Shown here one piece after another: positions 8,823 through 16,808 of a DNA stretch of 64,000 nt. The position numbers were made by a program, and so were the translations under genes. Location of the stretch: assembly GCF_016904885.1 (NCBI RefSeq), contig NZ_JADWYI010000001.1, forward strand, positions 3,100,001-3,164,000, given 5' to 3'. The number at the start of each line of letters is the position of its first letter. The first letter of the stretch is position 1. The notes beneath the pieces were generated by a model. That model ran no database searches, had not been told where the DNA came from, and was given only the letters and a program-made list of their open reading frames with translations. This DNA is from Archangium primigenium (GTDB lineage: Bacteria; Myxococcota; Myxococcia; Myxococcales; Myxococcaceae).

Positions 8823-8931
8823 GGCGGACAGCCAGACGGGCGTCCGCTGGAGAGGCACCCGCCGCCAGGGCGGTGCTTCCCCGCGCTCATTCCTAGTGTG
8901 TATGAGGGTGAGCGACGCGCGGGGAGGCGGC

Positions 8932-10524
8932 ATGTCGTGGCTGTTCAGGTGGGGCGCTCCGCTGAGTGCCGCCCTGGTGTCGGTCTTGGGAAGCCTGGTG
9001 CTGATGGGCTGGTCGTTCGGCCTCACGCCTCTGACGCGGGTGCATCCCTCCCTGCCGTCCATGGTGCCGCTCTCGGCGGTGTCCCTGGTGGTACTGGCCG
9101 GTGGGCTGGCGGGCCTGTGGTCGGGGGGCCGCTGGATGTGGGCCGCGCGTCTGGCCGCCGGGAGTGTGTCTGGCTGGAGCCTCCTGCTGCTCGCCCTCTA
9201 CGCCTGGATCGCGTGGGGGTCGCCCCTGCGGGTCCCCGCCGCCTGCTCCATGTCCACGCCGACGACGGTGTCCTTCGTGCTGCTCGCCGGGGCGATGGGC
9301 AGCGCGAGCGGACGCGGGCACCGCTTGGGGCGGCCCGCGCCCTGGCTGACCCTGGCCGCGATGTTGCCTCCGCTCGTCGCCCTGGCGGGCTACGTCTTCC
9401 AGGACCATCGCCTCTATGCGCCGGGCCCCCACGGGGGCATGGCCGTGCACACCGCCACGGGCCTGCTGCTGTTGAGCGCCGGCACGCTCGCGCTCGACGC
9501 GACCTGGGGCTTCATGGGCGCCCTCACCACCCGGGCCGCGGGGGGCGTGCTGGCGCGCCGGATGCTTCCCGCCGCGCTGTTGCCCCTGCTGCTGGGTGGA
9601 CTGCTGACCCGGGCGAGCCGCGCGGGACTGCTCGATCCAATCCTCGCCCAGGCCCTCTTCGGCGTGCTGATGATGCTGGCCTTCGCGGTCCTCACCTGGC
9701 TCAACGCGCTCCGGCTCAACCGCGGCCACGCCGAGCAGGTGAAGGCCGAGCAGCGCGCCCTGTCCGAGGCCGAGCGCCAGCGCGTGCTGGCGGCCGACAA
9801 CGCCCGGCTCCTGGCCTCCGCCGAGAAGGCCGCGCGTGACCGGGAGCAGGTACTGGCCGTGGTGTCGCACGATCTCAAGAACCCCCTGTCCGTCATCCGC
9901 TTGAGCACCACCCTGCTGGCCACGCGGCTCGCGGGCACGCCTGTGGAGGCGGGGCTGGGTCGGCAGGTGGCGGCCATCGATCGCGCGGCGGCGCACATGC
10001 TCACCCTCATCCACCAGCTCCTGGACGCGGCGCGGCTCGACGCGGGCCAGGCGCTCGCCGTGGAGCCCCGGTCGCAGCCCCTCGCGCCCGTGGTGGAGGA
10101 GGCCCTGGCGCTCGTGGAGCCCCAGGCCTCGCAGAAGGCGCTGGCCCTGGAGCGGCGGCTGGAGCCGGGCCTGGAGGCCGCGTTCGACCGCGACCGCATC
10201 CTCCAGGTGCTGGCCAATCTCCTGGGCAACGCGGTGAAGTTCACCCCCCTGGGCGGCCGCATCACCGTGGAGGCCTGGCGCGAGGGCGACGACGTGCGCG
10301 TGCGCGTGCACGACACCGGCCCCGGCATTCCCGAGCTGCTGCGCGACCGGCTCTTCGAGCGGCACTGGCAGGCGCGGGAGACGGCGAGCCAGGGCAGCGG
10401 CCTGGGGCTCTACATCGCCCGGGGCATCATCGACGCCCACGGCGGCCGCATCTGGGTGGAGGAGGGCAGGCCCCTGGGGGCGGCGTTCGTCTTCTGCCTG
10501 CCCCCGCGGGCGCGCGAGGCGTGA
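8932..10524 (+). CDS. multi-pass membrane sensor histidine kinase
   Basis: A 530-residue kinase whose first 270 residues form about eight hydrophobic helices with short loops, resembling MASE-type integral-membrane sensor domains. A coiled coil (about 275-310) leads to the HisKA domain with the phospho-acceptor His in VVSHDLKNPLSVIRLS, the N box ANLLGNAVKF, G1 box DTGPGIPE and G2 GSGLGLYIARGIIDAHGG. GGGGAGGCGGC precedes the ATG at 8932, an ideal ribosome-binding site; an in-frame upstream ATG at 8902 lacks one. No receiver gene is adjacent. Signal and partner are unknown. Confidence 0.9.
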   Translation: MSWLFRWGAPLSAALVSVLGSLVLMGWSFGLTPLTRVHPSLPSMVPLSAVSLVVLAGGLAGLWSGGRWMWAARLAAGSVSGWSLLLLALYAWIAWGSPLRVPAACSMSTPTTVSFVLLAGAMGSASGRGHRLGRPAPWLTLAAMLPPLVALAGYVFQDHRLYAPGPHGGMAVHTATGLLLLSAGTLALDATWGFMGALTTRAAGGVLARRMLPAALLPLLLGGLLTRASRAGLLDPILAQALFGVLMMLAFAVLTWLNALRLNRGHAEQVKAEQRALSEAERQRVLAADNARLLASAEKAARDREQVLAVVSHDLKNPLSVIRLSTTLLATRLAGTPVEAGLGRQVAAIDRAAAHMLTLIHQLLDAARLDAGQALAVEPRSQPLAPVVEEALALVEPQASQKALALERRLEPGLEAAFDRDRILQVLANLLGNAVKFTPLGGRITVEAWREGDDVRVRVHDTGPGIPELLRDRLFERHWQARETASQGSGLGLYIARGIIDAHGGRIWVEEGRPLGAAFVFCLPPRAREA

Positions 10525-10534
10525 GCCCGGGCGC

Positions 10535-11251
10535 TCAGCGCTTGCGGCGCGAGCGGGGCGCGGCGGCGGGGGGCGGCTCGGTGCCCAGGGCCGCCACGCG
10601 CATGCCCAGCGACTCGGCCACGCCCACCGCCGTGGCGAGCGGCACCTGGGTGTCCTTGAGCCGGTTGCGCGCCGGATCCAACGCCAGCCCCACCGCCCGC
10701 GAGAAGTCCGTGCGCGTGAGCACGCAGCCGCGGAAGTTGCTGCCCGTGAGCTCCGTGCCCGCGAAGTCCGCGTCCGTCAGATCCAGGTCGAAGAAGTTGG
10801 CCTCCTGGGCCGTGCAGCGCAGGAAGGCCGTCTTGCGCAGGCTCAGCCCCACGAACGAGGCGTAGCGCAGCTGGCAGTCCGTGTAGGACACCTCGGGGTT
10901 GGCCGACACGCCCGACCAGTCGATGCCCATGAGCTTCGAGCCCTCGAAGCGCACGCCCCTGAGGGCCGCCTGCTCGAAGCGGGCCCGGGTGAGATCGCAC
11001 CCGGTGAAGACGCAGTCCTCGAACTTGCACCCGCGCCACTGGCTCTCCTGGAGCTGGCCGCGCTGGAACGTGCACCGGTAGAACTCCTTGTGGTGCAGCG
11101 CGCGCCCGGACAGCTCCAGATCACTGAAGGTCTCGTGCTCGAAGGTGTCCTCGCGCTCCAGCCGCCGTGCCTGCCCGGCCGCCTGCCCGGCCGCCTGCCC
11201 GGCCGCCTGCTCAATGTCCTGGGGGGACGCATCCTTGGGGGAAGTGCTCAC
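10535..11251 (-). CDS. pentapeptide-repeat protein
   Basis: A 238-residue protein. After a short N-terminal segment there is a low-complexity AAGQ repeat, then about 150 residues of pentapeptide repeats of the A(D/N)LXX type, for example CKFEDCVFTGCDLTRARFEQ, ANFFDLDLTDADFAGTELTG and SNFRGCVLTRTDFSRA. Such repeats fold into a right-handed quadrilateral beta-helix; some mimic DNA and protect gyrase, most have no known role. A basic tail (RSRRKR) ends the protein. The GTG at 11251 is the likely start since the upstream in-frame extension is proline/arginine-rich and unlike the family. It converges with the kinase gene 10 bases away. Confidence 0.85.
   Translation of the reverse strand: MSTSPKDASPQDIEQAAGQAAGQAAGQARRLEREDTFEHETFSDLELSGRALHHKEFYRCTFQRGQLQESQWRGCKFEDCVFTGCDLTRARFEQAALRGVRFEGSKLMGIDWSGVSANPEVSYTDCQLRYASFVGLSLRKTAFLRCTAQEANFFDLDLTDADFAGTELTGSNFRGCVLTRTDFSRAVGLALDPARNRLKDTQVPLATAVGVAESLGMRVAALGTEPPPAAAPRSRRKR
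11171..11210 (-). repeat. 12-bp direct repeats encoding (AAGQ)n linker
   Basis: Three perfect copies of CTGCCCGGCCGC plus a partial fourth, in frame inside the pentapeptide-repeat gene, encode an AAGQ linker before the beta-helix. The tract is likely to vary in copy number by slippage. Confidence 0.85.
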
Positions 11252-11446
11252 CCGGCCTGCTTCGCACGGGGCTCCGGCGCCGGGAAGCGCCAACCCCCTG
11301 TCCGGCGGAAGTAGGACCCCCGACCACTGAAATCTCGGGAGAAACCTCCCCCGGGGCCCCCGTAAAAACTTCCGGACTTCAGGCATAAGCATGCGGGCCC
11401 AGGGGTGCAAGCCCTTGTATTCACTCGGAACCGTGCAGGGCGGACC

Positions 11447-11463
11447 TTGGCACTCCGCTTGCT
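11447..11463 (+). promoter_or_regulatory. sigma-54 (-24/-12) promoter of the sigma-32-like gene
   Basis: TTGGCACTCCGCTTGCT matches the sigma-54 consensus TGGCAC-N5-TTGC(A/T) with exact spacing: GG at 11449-11450 and GC at 11461-11462. The predicted start of transcription is near 11474, giving a leader of about 50 bases to the ATG at 11524. Expression would then require RpoN and an enhancer-binding protein; no enhancer site could be identified by eye. Confidence 0.7.
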
Positions 11464-11523
11464 AAAAGCAAGGGCACGCAGTCTTCGCGGTCCTACCCCA
11501 CGCGCCTTCCCCGAGAGACCACC

Positions 11524-12411
11524 ATGACCCAGGCTTCCGCCTTCTCCTCCGCTGACTCCCTCTCCACCTACCTGTCGGAGATCAGCCACTACCCGCTGCT
11601 GACGGTGCAGGAGGAGCAGGCCCTGGCGCGTCGTTTCCGGGAGGGCGACCTGGCCGCGGGCCACCGCCTGGTGACGAGCAACCTGCGCTTCGCGGTGAAG
11701 GTGTCCTACGAGTACCGCTCCTACGGCCTGAAGATGTCCGACCTCATCCAGGAGGCGAACATCGGCCTGATGAAGGCGGTGCAGAAGTTCGACGCGGACA
11801 AGGGCATCCGCCTCATCTCCTACGCGGTGTGGTGGATCCGCGCCTACATCCAGAACTACGTGCTCAAGAACTGGAGCCTGGTGAAGCTGGGCACCACCCA
11901 GGCCCAGCGCCGGCTGTTCTTCGCGCTGGCCCGCACGCGCCGGGAGCTGGAGAAGCTGGGCTCGGGTGAGGGCGTGGCCGTGGACGCCGAGGAGATCGCC
12001 CGCAAGCTCAACGTGAAGGCCACCGAGGTGCGCGAGATGGAGCAGCGCATGGGCGGGCGGGACCTGTCGCTGGACGCGCCGGTGGGCGAGGAGGGCGACG
12101 CGACGCACATGGACTTCGTGGAGAGCGAGTCGGCCTCGCAGGTGGACGAGGTGGCCGACCGCCAGGAGGCCAACCTCACGCGCACCCGCATCCAGCAGGC
12201 GCTCACGCGGCTCGATCCCCGCGAGCGCTTCATCATCGAGCACCGGGTGATGGGTGACTCGGAGATGACGCTCAGCGAGCTGGGCGAGCACTTCGGCTTC
12301 TCGCGCGAGCGCGCGCGCCAGCTGGAGATCCGCGCCAAGGACAAGCTCAAGGCCGAGCTGCTGTCGCTCATGGCCGAGCGCGAGCAGCACGAGGCGGGCT
12401 TCGGCGGCTAG
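11524..12411 (+). CDS. alternative RNA polymerase sigma factor, sigma-32 (RpoH) type
   Basis: A 295-residue group 3 sigma factor. Region 1.2 is near residues 10-40, region 2 includes [32 protein letters not shown] and [20 protein letters not shown] (the -10 recognition helix), and the RpoH-box-like [15 protein letters not shown] lies after it. Region 4 contains [27 protein letters not shown], the -35 helix-turn-helix. Length is normal for the RpoH group, which in Myxococcus includes developmental factors such as SigB and SigC; I cannot tell which paralogue this is. A sigma-54 promoter lies upstream and a clear intrinsic terminator 34 bases downstream, so it is monocistronic. Confidence 0.93.
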   Translation: MTQASAFSSADSLSTYLSEISHYPLLTVQEEQALARRFREGDLAAGHRLVTSNLRFAVKVSYEYRSYGLKMSDLIQEANIGLMKAVQKFDADKGIRLISYAVWWIRAYIQNYVLKNWSLVKLGTTQAQRRLFFALARTRRELEKLGSGEGVAVDAEEIARKLNVKATEVREMEQRMGGRDLSLDAPVGEEGDATHMDFVESESASQVDEVADRQEANLTRTRIQQALTRLDPRERFIIEHRVMGDSEMTLSELGEHFGFSRERARQLEIRAKDKLKAELLSLMAEREQHEAGFGG

Positions 12412-12444
12412 TCGTCTCGCCGCGAGGCGCGGTGCCAGCACCCC

Positions 12445-12480
12445 GGGGGACCGCTCACCGCGGTCCCCCTTCGCGTTTTC
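12445..12480 (+). terminator. intrinsic terminator of the sigma-32-like gene
   Basis: A perfect 9-bp stem (GGGGGACCG at 12445-12453 with CGGTCCCCC at 12461-12469) encloses a 7-base loop and is followed by TTCGCGTTTT. It starts 34 bases after the stop codon. Confidence 0.8.
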
Positions 12481-12516
12481 AGTGCCACGTTTTCAGTGCC
12501 CTCTTTTCAGTGCCAC
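12475..12516. repeat. three tandem 14-bp repeats at the 3' end of the CBS gene
   Basis: Three head-to-tail copies of (G/C)TTTTCAGTGCC(A/C)(C/T) lie at 12475-12488, 12489-12502 and 12503-12516. On the minus strand each reads GTGGCACTGAAAAC, and the third copy supplies the last codons (Trp-His) and stop of the CBS gene, so the array looks like duplications of that gene's end into the intergenic space. Confidence 0.85.
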
Positions 12517-12854
12517 CAGGAGTCCGGCGCCACCCGGTAGAAGTCCACGAGCGAGGCGAACTCCCGCACCTCGGCGGGCGCGACCGGGGGCCGCGAGGCG
12601 TGAAGGTTTTCCGCCATGCCCGAGGGGGTGCCTGTAAGGATTTCCGCCATGCTGCTCAGGGGCGCGACCTTCCACAGGCGGCGCAGCTGCTCCTCGGTGA
12701 CCTCGCCCAGCCACTCGCCCCGCTCCTCGTCCACCACGGGCAGCCGCCGCACGCCGTGCTCCTGCATGACCCGAAGCGCCGCCATGATGGTGTCCTTGGC
12801 GAACAGCATCACCGCCTGCGCCACGTCTTCCGGCCCCTGCTCCTGCGCATCCAT
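12507..12854 (-). CDS. CBS-domain protein
   Basis: A 115-residue protein made mostly of one CBS motif region: DTIMAALRVMQEHGVRRLPVVDEERG followed by WLGEVTEEQLRRL, the typical sheet-helix arrangement that binds adenine nucleotides in pairs. The N-terminus MDAQEQGPEDVAQAVMLFAK fits the first half of a CBS pair only in reduced form, so it may act as a dimer or as a small regulatory subunit. The start at 12854 has GGGGAGGACACG upstream. An in-frame extension to 13082 exists but is compositionally poor. No fused enzyme is present and its partner is unknown. Confidence 0.78.
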   Translation of the reverse strand: MDAQEQGPEDVAQAVMLFAKDTIMAALRVMQEHGVRRLPVVDEERGEWLGEVTEEQLRRLWKVAPLSSMAEILTGTPSGMAENLHASRPPVAPAEVREFASLVDFYRVAPDSWWH

Positions 12855-13005
12855 CGTCGTGTCCTCCCCGTCGCCCTGCCTGTCCTGAGGTACTAGCAAG
12901 GCGCTTGCCAGCGAAGTCCGGGCCTGGCGGGGAATGCGAGACCGCCTCGGGTCTGGGCTAGCATGCGAGGGCTTCCTCTCAGGAGGCGGAGCACCAGGAG
13001 GTGCC

Positions 13006-13650
13006 GTGGCGCGGGTGATGGCGAGTTTGTTGCGGCTCAACGCACATTTCGGAGGGCGGTTGCTGACCACGGGCGTGGCCATCGCGGGGACCTTCCAGCC
13101 CTACTTCTGGCTCAACGATCACCTGCCGCCGCGCTTCGACTTCCTCACGCCCCTGGACACGGCCATTCCCTTCCTGCCGTGGACCTACGCCCTCTACTCC
13201 AGCTTCTTCGCGCTGCTGCTGGGCGCGGCGTGGCTGCTGGATGGGCACGAGTACCTGCGGATGCTCGGCGCGGTGCTGCTGGCCAACGCCGTGTGCTACC
13301 TGGGCTTCTTCCTCTTCACGGCGCACTACCCGCGGCCTCCCCTGGACAGCATTCCCCCGGGCTTCTGGCGCGAGCAGTTCCGGCAGATGCGCGCCTCGGA
13401 CAACGCGGGCAACACCTTTCCGAGCATCCACGTGGCCACCACGCTGCTCGGCGCGCTGCGGCTGCGCCACCAGCGGGGCGGAGCGCTGTGGGTGCTGTGG
13501 GCGGTGCTCATCTGCCTGTCCACGTTGACGGTGAAGCAGCACTACGTCGTGGACGTGCTCGGGGGCATCGGGGTGGCCTGGGGCGTTCATGCCCTGCTGT
13601 TCCGCCGCCCGGTGCCCGCGCTCGCGGCCCCCGTGGAGGCCCGGTCATGA
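13006..13650 (+). CDS. PAP2-superfamily membrane phosphatase/lipid phosphotransferase
   Basis: About 214 residues with five or six membrane helices. The PAP2 motifs C2 (FPSIHVATTL) and C3 (KQHYVVDVLGGIGVAWG) are clear, giving the two catalytic histidines; the C1 motif is weak, as in the inositol-phosphoceramide-synthase-like branch of the family. It probably dephosphorylates or transfers a lipid head group at the outer face of the inner membrane. Start is uncertain: AGGAGG at 12998 is 4 bases before the GTG at 13006, whereas the ATG at 13018 is 14 bases away. Its stop overlaps the next desaturase gene by four bases (ATGA). Confidence 0.82.
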   Translation: MARVMASLLRLNAHFGGRLLTTGVAIAGTFQPYFWLNDHLPPRFDFLTPLDTAIPFLPWTYALYSSFFALLLGAAWLLDGHEYLRMLGAVLLANAVCYLGFFLFTAHYPRPPLDSIPPGFWREQFRQMRASDNAGNTFPSIHVATTLLGALRLRHQRGGALWVLWAVLICLSTLTVKQHYVVDVLGGIGVAWGVHALLFRRPVPALAAPVEARS

Positions 13651-14690
13651 GCGGCCCGTCCGTGAGTGGCGCGGGCGTACCGCCCCGGCCCCCGGGGACC
13701 CTCAACGTGTGCCTCGCGCTGGGGATCGTGGCGGGGGGCGTGGGCCTGCAATGGCTCGCCTCCCGGGCGGAGGGCACGGCGACGCTGCTCGGGCTCGGCG
13801 TGGCCTTCTCCTTCCTCTTCCTGCCGCTGTACTCGCTGCTGCACGAGGCCGAGCACCGCGTCTTCCACGTGAATCCCCGCGTGAACGAGGGCTTTGGCCT
13901 GCTGCTGGCCGCCTTCTTCCCCGGGCCCTTCACCTTCCTGCGCGCGTGCCACCTGGGCCACCACCGGCGCAACCGCAGCGACGCGGAGATGTTCGACCTG
14001 TACTACCCCTCGGACAACCGCACCTGGAAGCGGGTGTACTTCTACTTCCTCTACACGGGGGGCTTCTGGCTGGCGGTGCCCCTGGCCGTGGGGTCGATGC
14101 TGGTGTGGCCGGGCTTCCTGCGCGGCCAGGTGATCAAGGATCCCTCCACGGTGGCCATGCTCCACGGCATCCCCGAGGGCTTCTTCCGCCGCATCCGCCT
14201 GGAGTGCGCGGGCGTGGTGCTGCTGCACGCGGCGCTCATCGGGGGCCTGGGCTTGTCGCCGGGGCGCTACCTGCTGCTCTACGCGCTCTACGGCGTGAAC
14301 TGGTCGGCCCAGCAGTACATCACCCACGCGGCGAGCCCCCGCCACGTGCTGGACGGAGCGCACAACCTGCGCGCCTGGCGCGGGTACGAGGTGTTGCTCC
14401 TGCACTTCAACTGGCACCTGGCGCACCACCAGCACCCGCGGGTGCCGTGGCTGTACCTGCCGCGCTACGACGATGCCTCGCGCACGCGGCCCGGCTACCT
14501 GACGTCCTTCCTGCGCTTCTGGCGGGGACCGCGGCTCACGGAGCCGCTGGCCCAGGCGCCGGGACTGGCGGGGACTCTAGAGGAGGCGTCGGCGGGGGAC
14601 GCTTCTTCTGGGGAACGAAGCCGCGAGGACTGGGCAGCAACAGGAACTCCAGCGTCTCCGAATAGCCCCGGTAGCCGGAGAGCTTGCTGA
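13647..14690 (+). CDS. membrane fatty acid desaturase/hydroxylase
   Basis: A 347-residue integral-membrane di-iron enzyme of the FA_desaturase family. The three histidine boxes are HEAEH (about residue 72), HLGHHRRN (about 103) and HLAHHQHP (about 260), separated by paired hydrophobic helices. It is translationally coupled to the PAP2 gene, suggesting a joint role in making or remodelling a membrane lipid, perhaps a sphingolipid or other acyl lipid. The last 50 or so residues, after about LAQAPGL, are low-complexity and are antisense to the 3' end of the converging thioredoxin gene; they may not be conserved. Confidence 0.88.
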   Translation: MSGPSVSGAGVPPRPPGTLNVCLALGIVAGGVGLQWLASRAEGTATLLGLGVAFSFLFLPLYSLLHEAEHRVFHVNPRVNEGFGLLLAAFFPGPFTFLRACHLGHHRRNRSDAEMFDLYYPSDNRTWKRVYFYFLYTGGFWLAVPLAVGSMLVWPGFLRGQVIKDPSTVAMLHGIPEGFFRRIRLECAGVVLLHAALIGGLGLSPGRYLLLYALYGVNWSAQQYITHAASPRHVLDGAHNLRAWRGYEVLLLHFNWHLAHHQHPRVPWLYLPRYDDASRTRPGYLTSFLRFWRGPRLTEPLAQAPGLAGTLEEASAGDASSGERSREDWAATGTPASPNSPGSRRAC

Positions 14691-15111
14691 CCTTGCCGCC
14701 GTCGGGCGCGACGTAGACGAGCGTGGGGAAGTTGAGGACCTCGAACCGCTTCTGGAGCGCCTTCACCTCGGGCGGGTTCTCGCCCTCCTCGTTCATGCGA
14801 TCCGTCACGCGCACCGGCAGGTAGGCGGCGTTGATCTTCTGGGCCGCGTCCAGGTCGTTGAACACCTGGCGCTCGAGCAGGTGGCACGGCTCGCACCAGT
14901 CCGCGGTGAAGTCGTAGAGGATGGGCAGGTTGCGCTCGCGCGACAGCTCGCGGGCCTCGTCCAGGGACAGCCACCGCACCTGGCTGTGGGGCTGGGACGG
15001 GTGGTGCTTCTCGTAGACGGTGCTGGCCACGCGGGCGCCGAGCAGCACGGGCAGGGCCACGAGCAGCCAGCGGGGCTGCGAGCGCGTGGTCCGGGGACTA
15101 GCGGGAGGCAT
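14536..15111 (-). CDS. membrane-anchored thioredoxin-fold protein
   Basis: A 191-residue protein with an N-terminal membrane anchor (WLLVALPVLLGARVAST), a short periplasmic linker, and a thioredoxin domain with the active site WCEPC (about residues 72-76) and the cis-proline region NFPTLVYVAPDGG. Overall it resembles the C-terminal domain of DsbD and related DUF255/thioredoxin_7 proteins, so it probably reduces or isomerises periplasmic disulfides. The C-terminal tail is proline-rich. Its start overlaps the end of the permease gene by 14 bases; it is the last gene of a leftward operon. Its 3' end overlaps the converging desaturase by 155 bases. Confidence 0.85.
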   Translation of the reverse strand: MPPASPRTTRSQPRWLLVALPVLLGARVASTVYEKHHPSQPHSQVRWLSLDEARELSRERNLPILYDFTADWCEPCHLLERQVFNDLDAAQKINAAYLPVRVTDRMNEEGENPPEVKALQKRFEVLNFPTLVYVAPDGGKVSKLSGYRGYSETLEFLLLPSPRGFVPQKKRPPPTPPLESPPVPAPGPAAP

Positions 15112-15853
15112 AGGACACCTCGCGGCGGTTGAAGACGTGGATGCCCAACCACAGCCACAGGGCGATGTTGGACAGGTAGGTGAAGAGCCGGGCCCAGGAG
15201 ATGGGCGTGGCGTCGAAGGTGGGGCGCAACTCGAGCATGGGCATCAGCAGCCCCGAGAGGAACTGGCGCAGCGTGAACACGATCTTGAAGGGGTCGTCCC
15301 GTCCGTAGCCGGGCAGCACCAGCTCCACCAGGTAGAACAGGGCGCCCCACATGACGATGTTGCCGAAGGCGGGCAGCCGCGTGGAGAAGGCGACCAGGGG
15401 CGCGGCCATGCCGAAGCACAGGGTGACGCGCTCCAGGCCGTTGATGAGGAAGTCCCAGCCGCTCGTGTAGAAGATGGACTCGTGGGGGAGCGCCGAGGCC
15501 ATCAGGATGAGGCCGCCTTGCGCCAGCAGGTGGAGCAGCGCCCAGAAGGAGGCCACGGTGCCCAGCGCCGCCCAGGACGTGAGCACGTAGCTCGAGCGGG
15601 GCACGGCCCGGGTGAGCAGCACGGGCAAGAGGCCCGTGGAGGCATCCCGGCCGATGCTCCCCAGCGCCAGGACGAGCGGCAGGAAGAGCATCTCGCTGGG
15701 GGACTCCAGCCGGGGGCTGACGTCGAAGTTCGTCGACAGCAGCAAGGCGATGTCCTGCGCGGAGAAGATCAGCAGGAGCACGAGCGGCAGGGCAAGCGTG
15801 GGCAGCCAGTGGAAGGAGCGCCAGACCCGCGAGCGGTAGAGGACCCAGTTCAT
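15098..15853 (-). CDS. ABC-2-type transporter permease
   Basis: A 251-residue protein with six predicted membrane helices and the usual ABC-2 layout: first helix near residues 17-35, a periplasmic loop, a cluster of helices from residue 55, and a conserved stretch SIGRDASTGLLPVLLTRAVPRSSYV between helices 2 and 3. It starts with ATG at 15853, overlapping the ATPase stop by four bases. Together with the ATPase it forms an exporter or membrane-remodelling complex. What it moves is not evident. Confidence 0.85.
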   Translation of the reverse strand: MNWVLYRSRVWRSFHWLPTLALPLVLLLIFSAQDIALLLSTNFDVSPRLESPSEMLFLPLVLALGSIGRDASTGLLPVLLTRAVPRSSYVLTSWAALGTVASFWALLHLLAQGGLILMASALPHESIFYTSGWDFLINGLERVTLCFGMAAPLVAFSTRLPAFGNIVMWGALFYLVELVLPGYGRDDPFKIVFTLRQFLSGLLMPMLELRPTFDATPISWARLFTYLSNIALWLWLGIHVFNRREVSYASR

Positions 15854-16803
15854 GGCGCGCGGCCTCCCGAGCCCTGGAAGAAGCGCTCCAGGCGGCCCTC
15901 TTCCCGCGTGGCGCTGGCCACGGGCAGGCCCGCGTCCAACAGCGCCCGCAGCAGCCGCGAGGCGGCCCAGTCATCCTCCACGGAGAAGCACAACGAGTCC
16001 TCGGCGGTGTCCATGGGGGTGGCGCCTTGCTCCTGGAGCAGCCGCGCGAGCCGCTCGGGGGAGAGGGGGTTGGTGCCCGCCCAGCGCACCCGCAGGGCAT
16101 GCCGGCCGCGCTGGGTGGCCGAGGCCCGGAGGTCCTCGATGGCCTCCACCCGGCCCGCGCGGAAGAACGCCACCCGGTCGCACACGCGCTCGAGCTGCGC
16201 CAGGTCATGCGAGTTGATGAGCACCGTGACGCCCTGGGCCTTGAACTCGCCCAGCAGCGCGCGCAGGTGCAGCAGTCCCTCGGGATCGATGCCGAGCGTG
16301 GGCTCGTCGAGGAAGAGCATGCGCGGCTGGCCGATGAGCGCCTGGGCCAGCCCCAGCCGCTGGAGCATGCCGCGCGAGAAGCTGCGGGGCGTCTTGTCCC
16401 AGACGGCCCGGTCCAGTCCCACGCGCGTGAGCAGCGCCTCCACGGCGCCCGCGCGCTCCGTCCGGGGTCGCCCGGCGAGGTCATGGTGCAGGGTGAGCAC
16501 CCCCCGCGCGGTCAACTCCGGCTCGAAGGCGATGCGCTCGGGGAGGTAGCCCGTGACGCGGCGAACCTCCAGGTCGTCCGGCGCCCGTCCCGCCACGAGG
16601 ATGCGGCCCGTGTCCGGCCACATCAGCCCGAGCATGCACCCGAACAGGGTCGTCTTCCCGGCGCCGTTGGGGCCGATGATGCCGAAGGTCTCTCCCGCGT
16701 GGACATGGAGGTTCACATCCGAGAGGACCCGGAGGCCTCGACGGTAGGACTTGCTGACGCCCTCGACTTGGACGTCGGGGACGGGGAGCGCGGAGGCGGA
16801 CAT
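15850..16803 (-). CDS. ABC transporter ATP-binding protein
   Basis: A 317-residue ATPase. Motifs in order are Walker A GPNGAGKTT (about residues 43-51), the signature FSRGMLQRLGLAQAL (a degenerate LSGGQ), Walker B MLFLDEPTLGID and the switch His in INSHDL. About 100 extra C-terminal residues after the nucleotide domain match the regulatory tails of NatA/CcmA-type ATPases. It partners the permease immediately downstream (ATGA overlap) and lies 5 bases after the BMP lipoprotein stop. Confidence 0.92.
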   Translation of the reverse strand: MSASALPVPDVQVEGVSKSYRRGLRVLSDVNLHVHAGETFGIIGPNGAGKTTLFGCMLGLMWPDTGRILVAGRAPDDLEVRRVTGYLPERIAFEPELTARGVLTLHHDLAGRPRTERAGAVEALLTRVGLDRAVWDKTPRSFSRGMLQRLGLAQALIGQPRMLFLDEPTLGIDPEGLLHLRALLGEFKAQGVTVLINSHDLAQLERVCDRVAFFRAGRVEAIEDLRASATQRGRHALRVRWAGTNPLSPERLARLLQEQGATPMDTAEDSLCFSVEDDWAASRLLRALLDAGLPVASATREEGRLERFFQGSGGRAP

Positions 16804-16808
16804 GGGGC

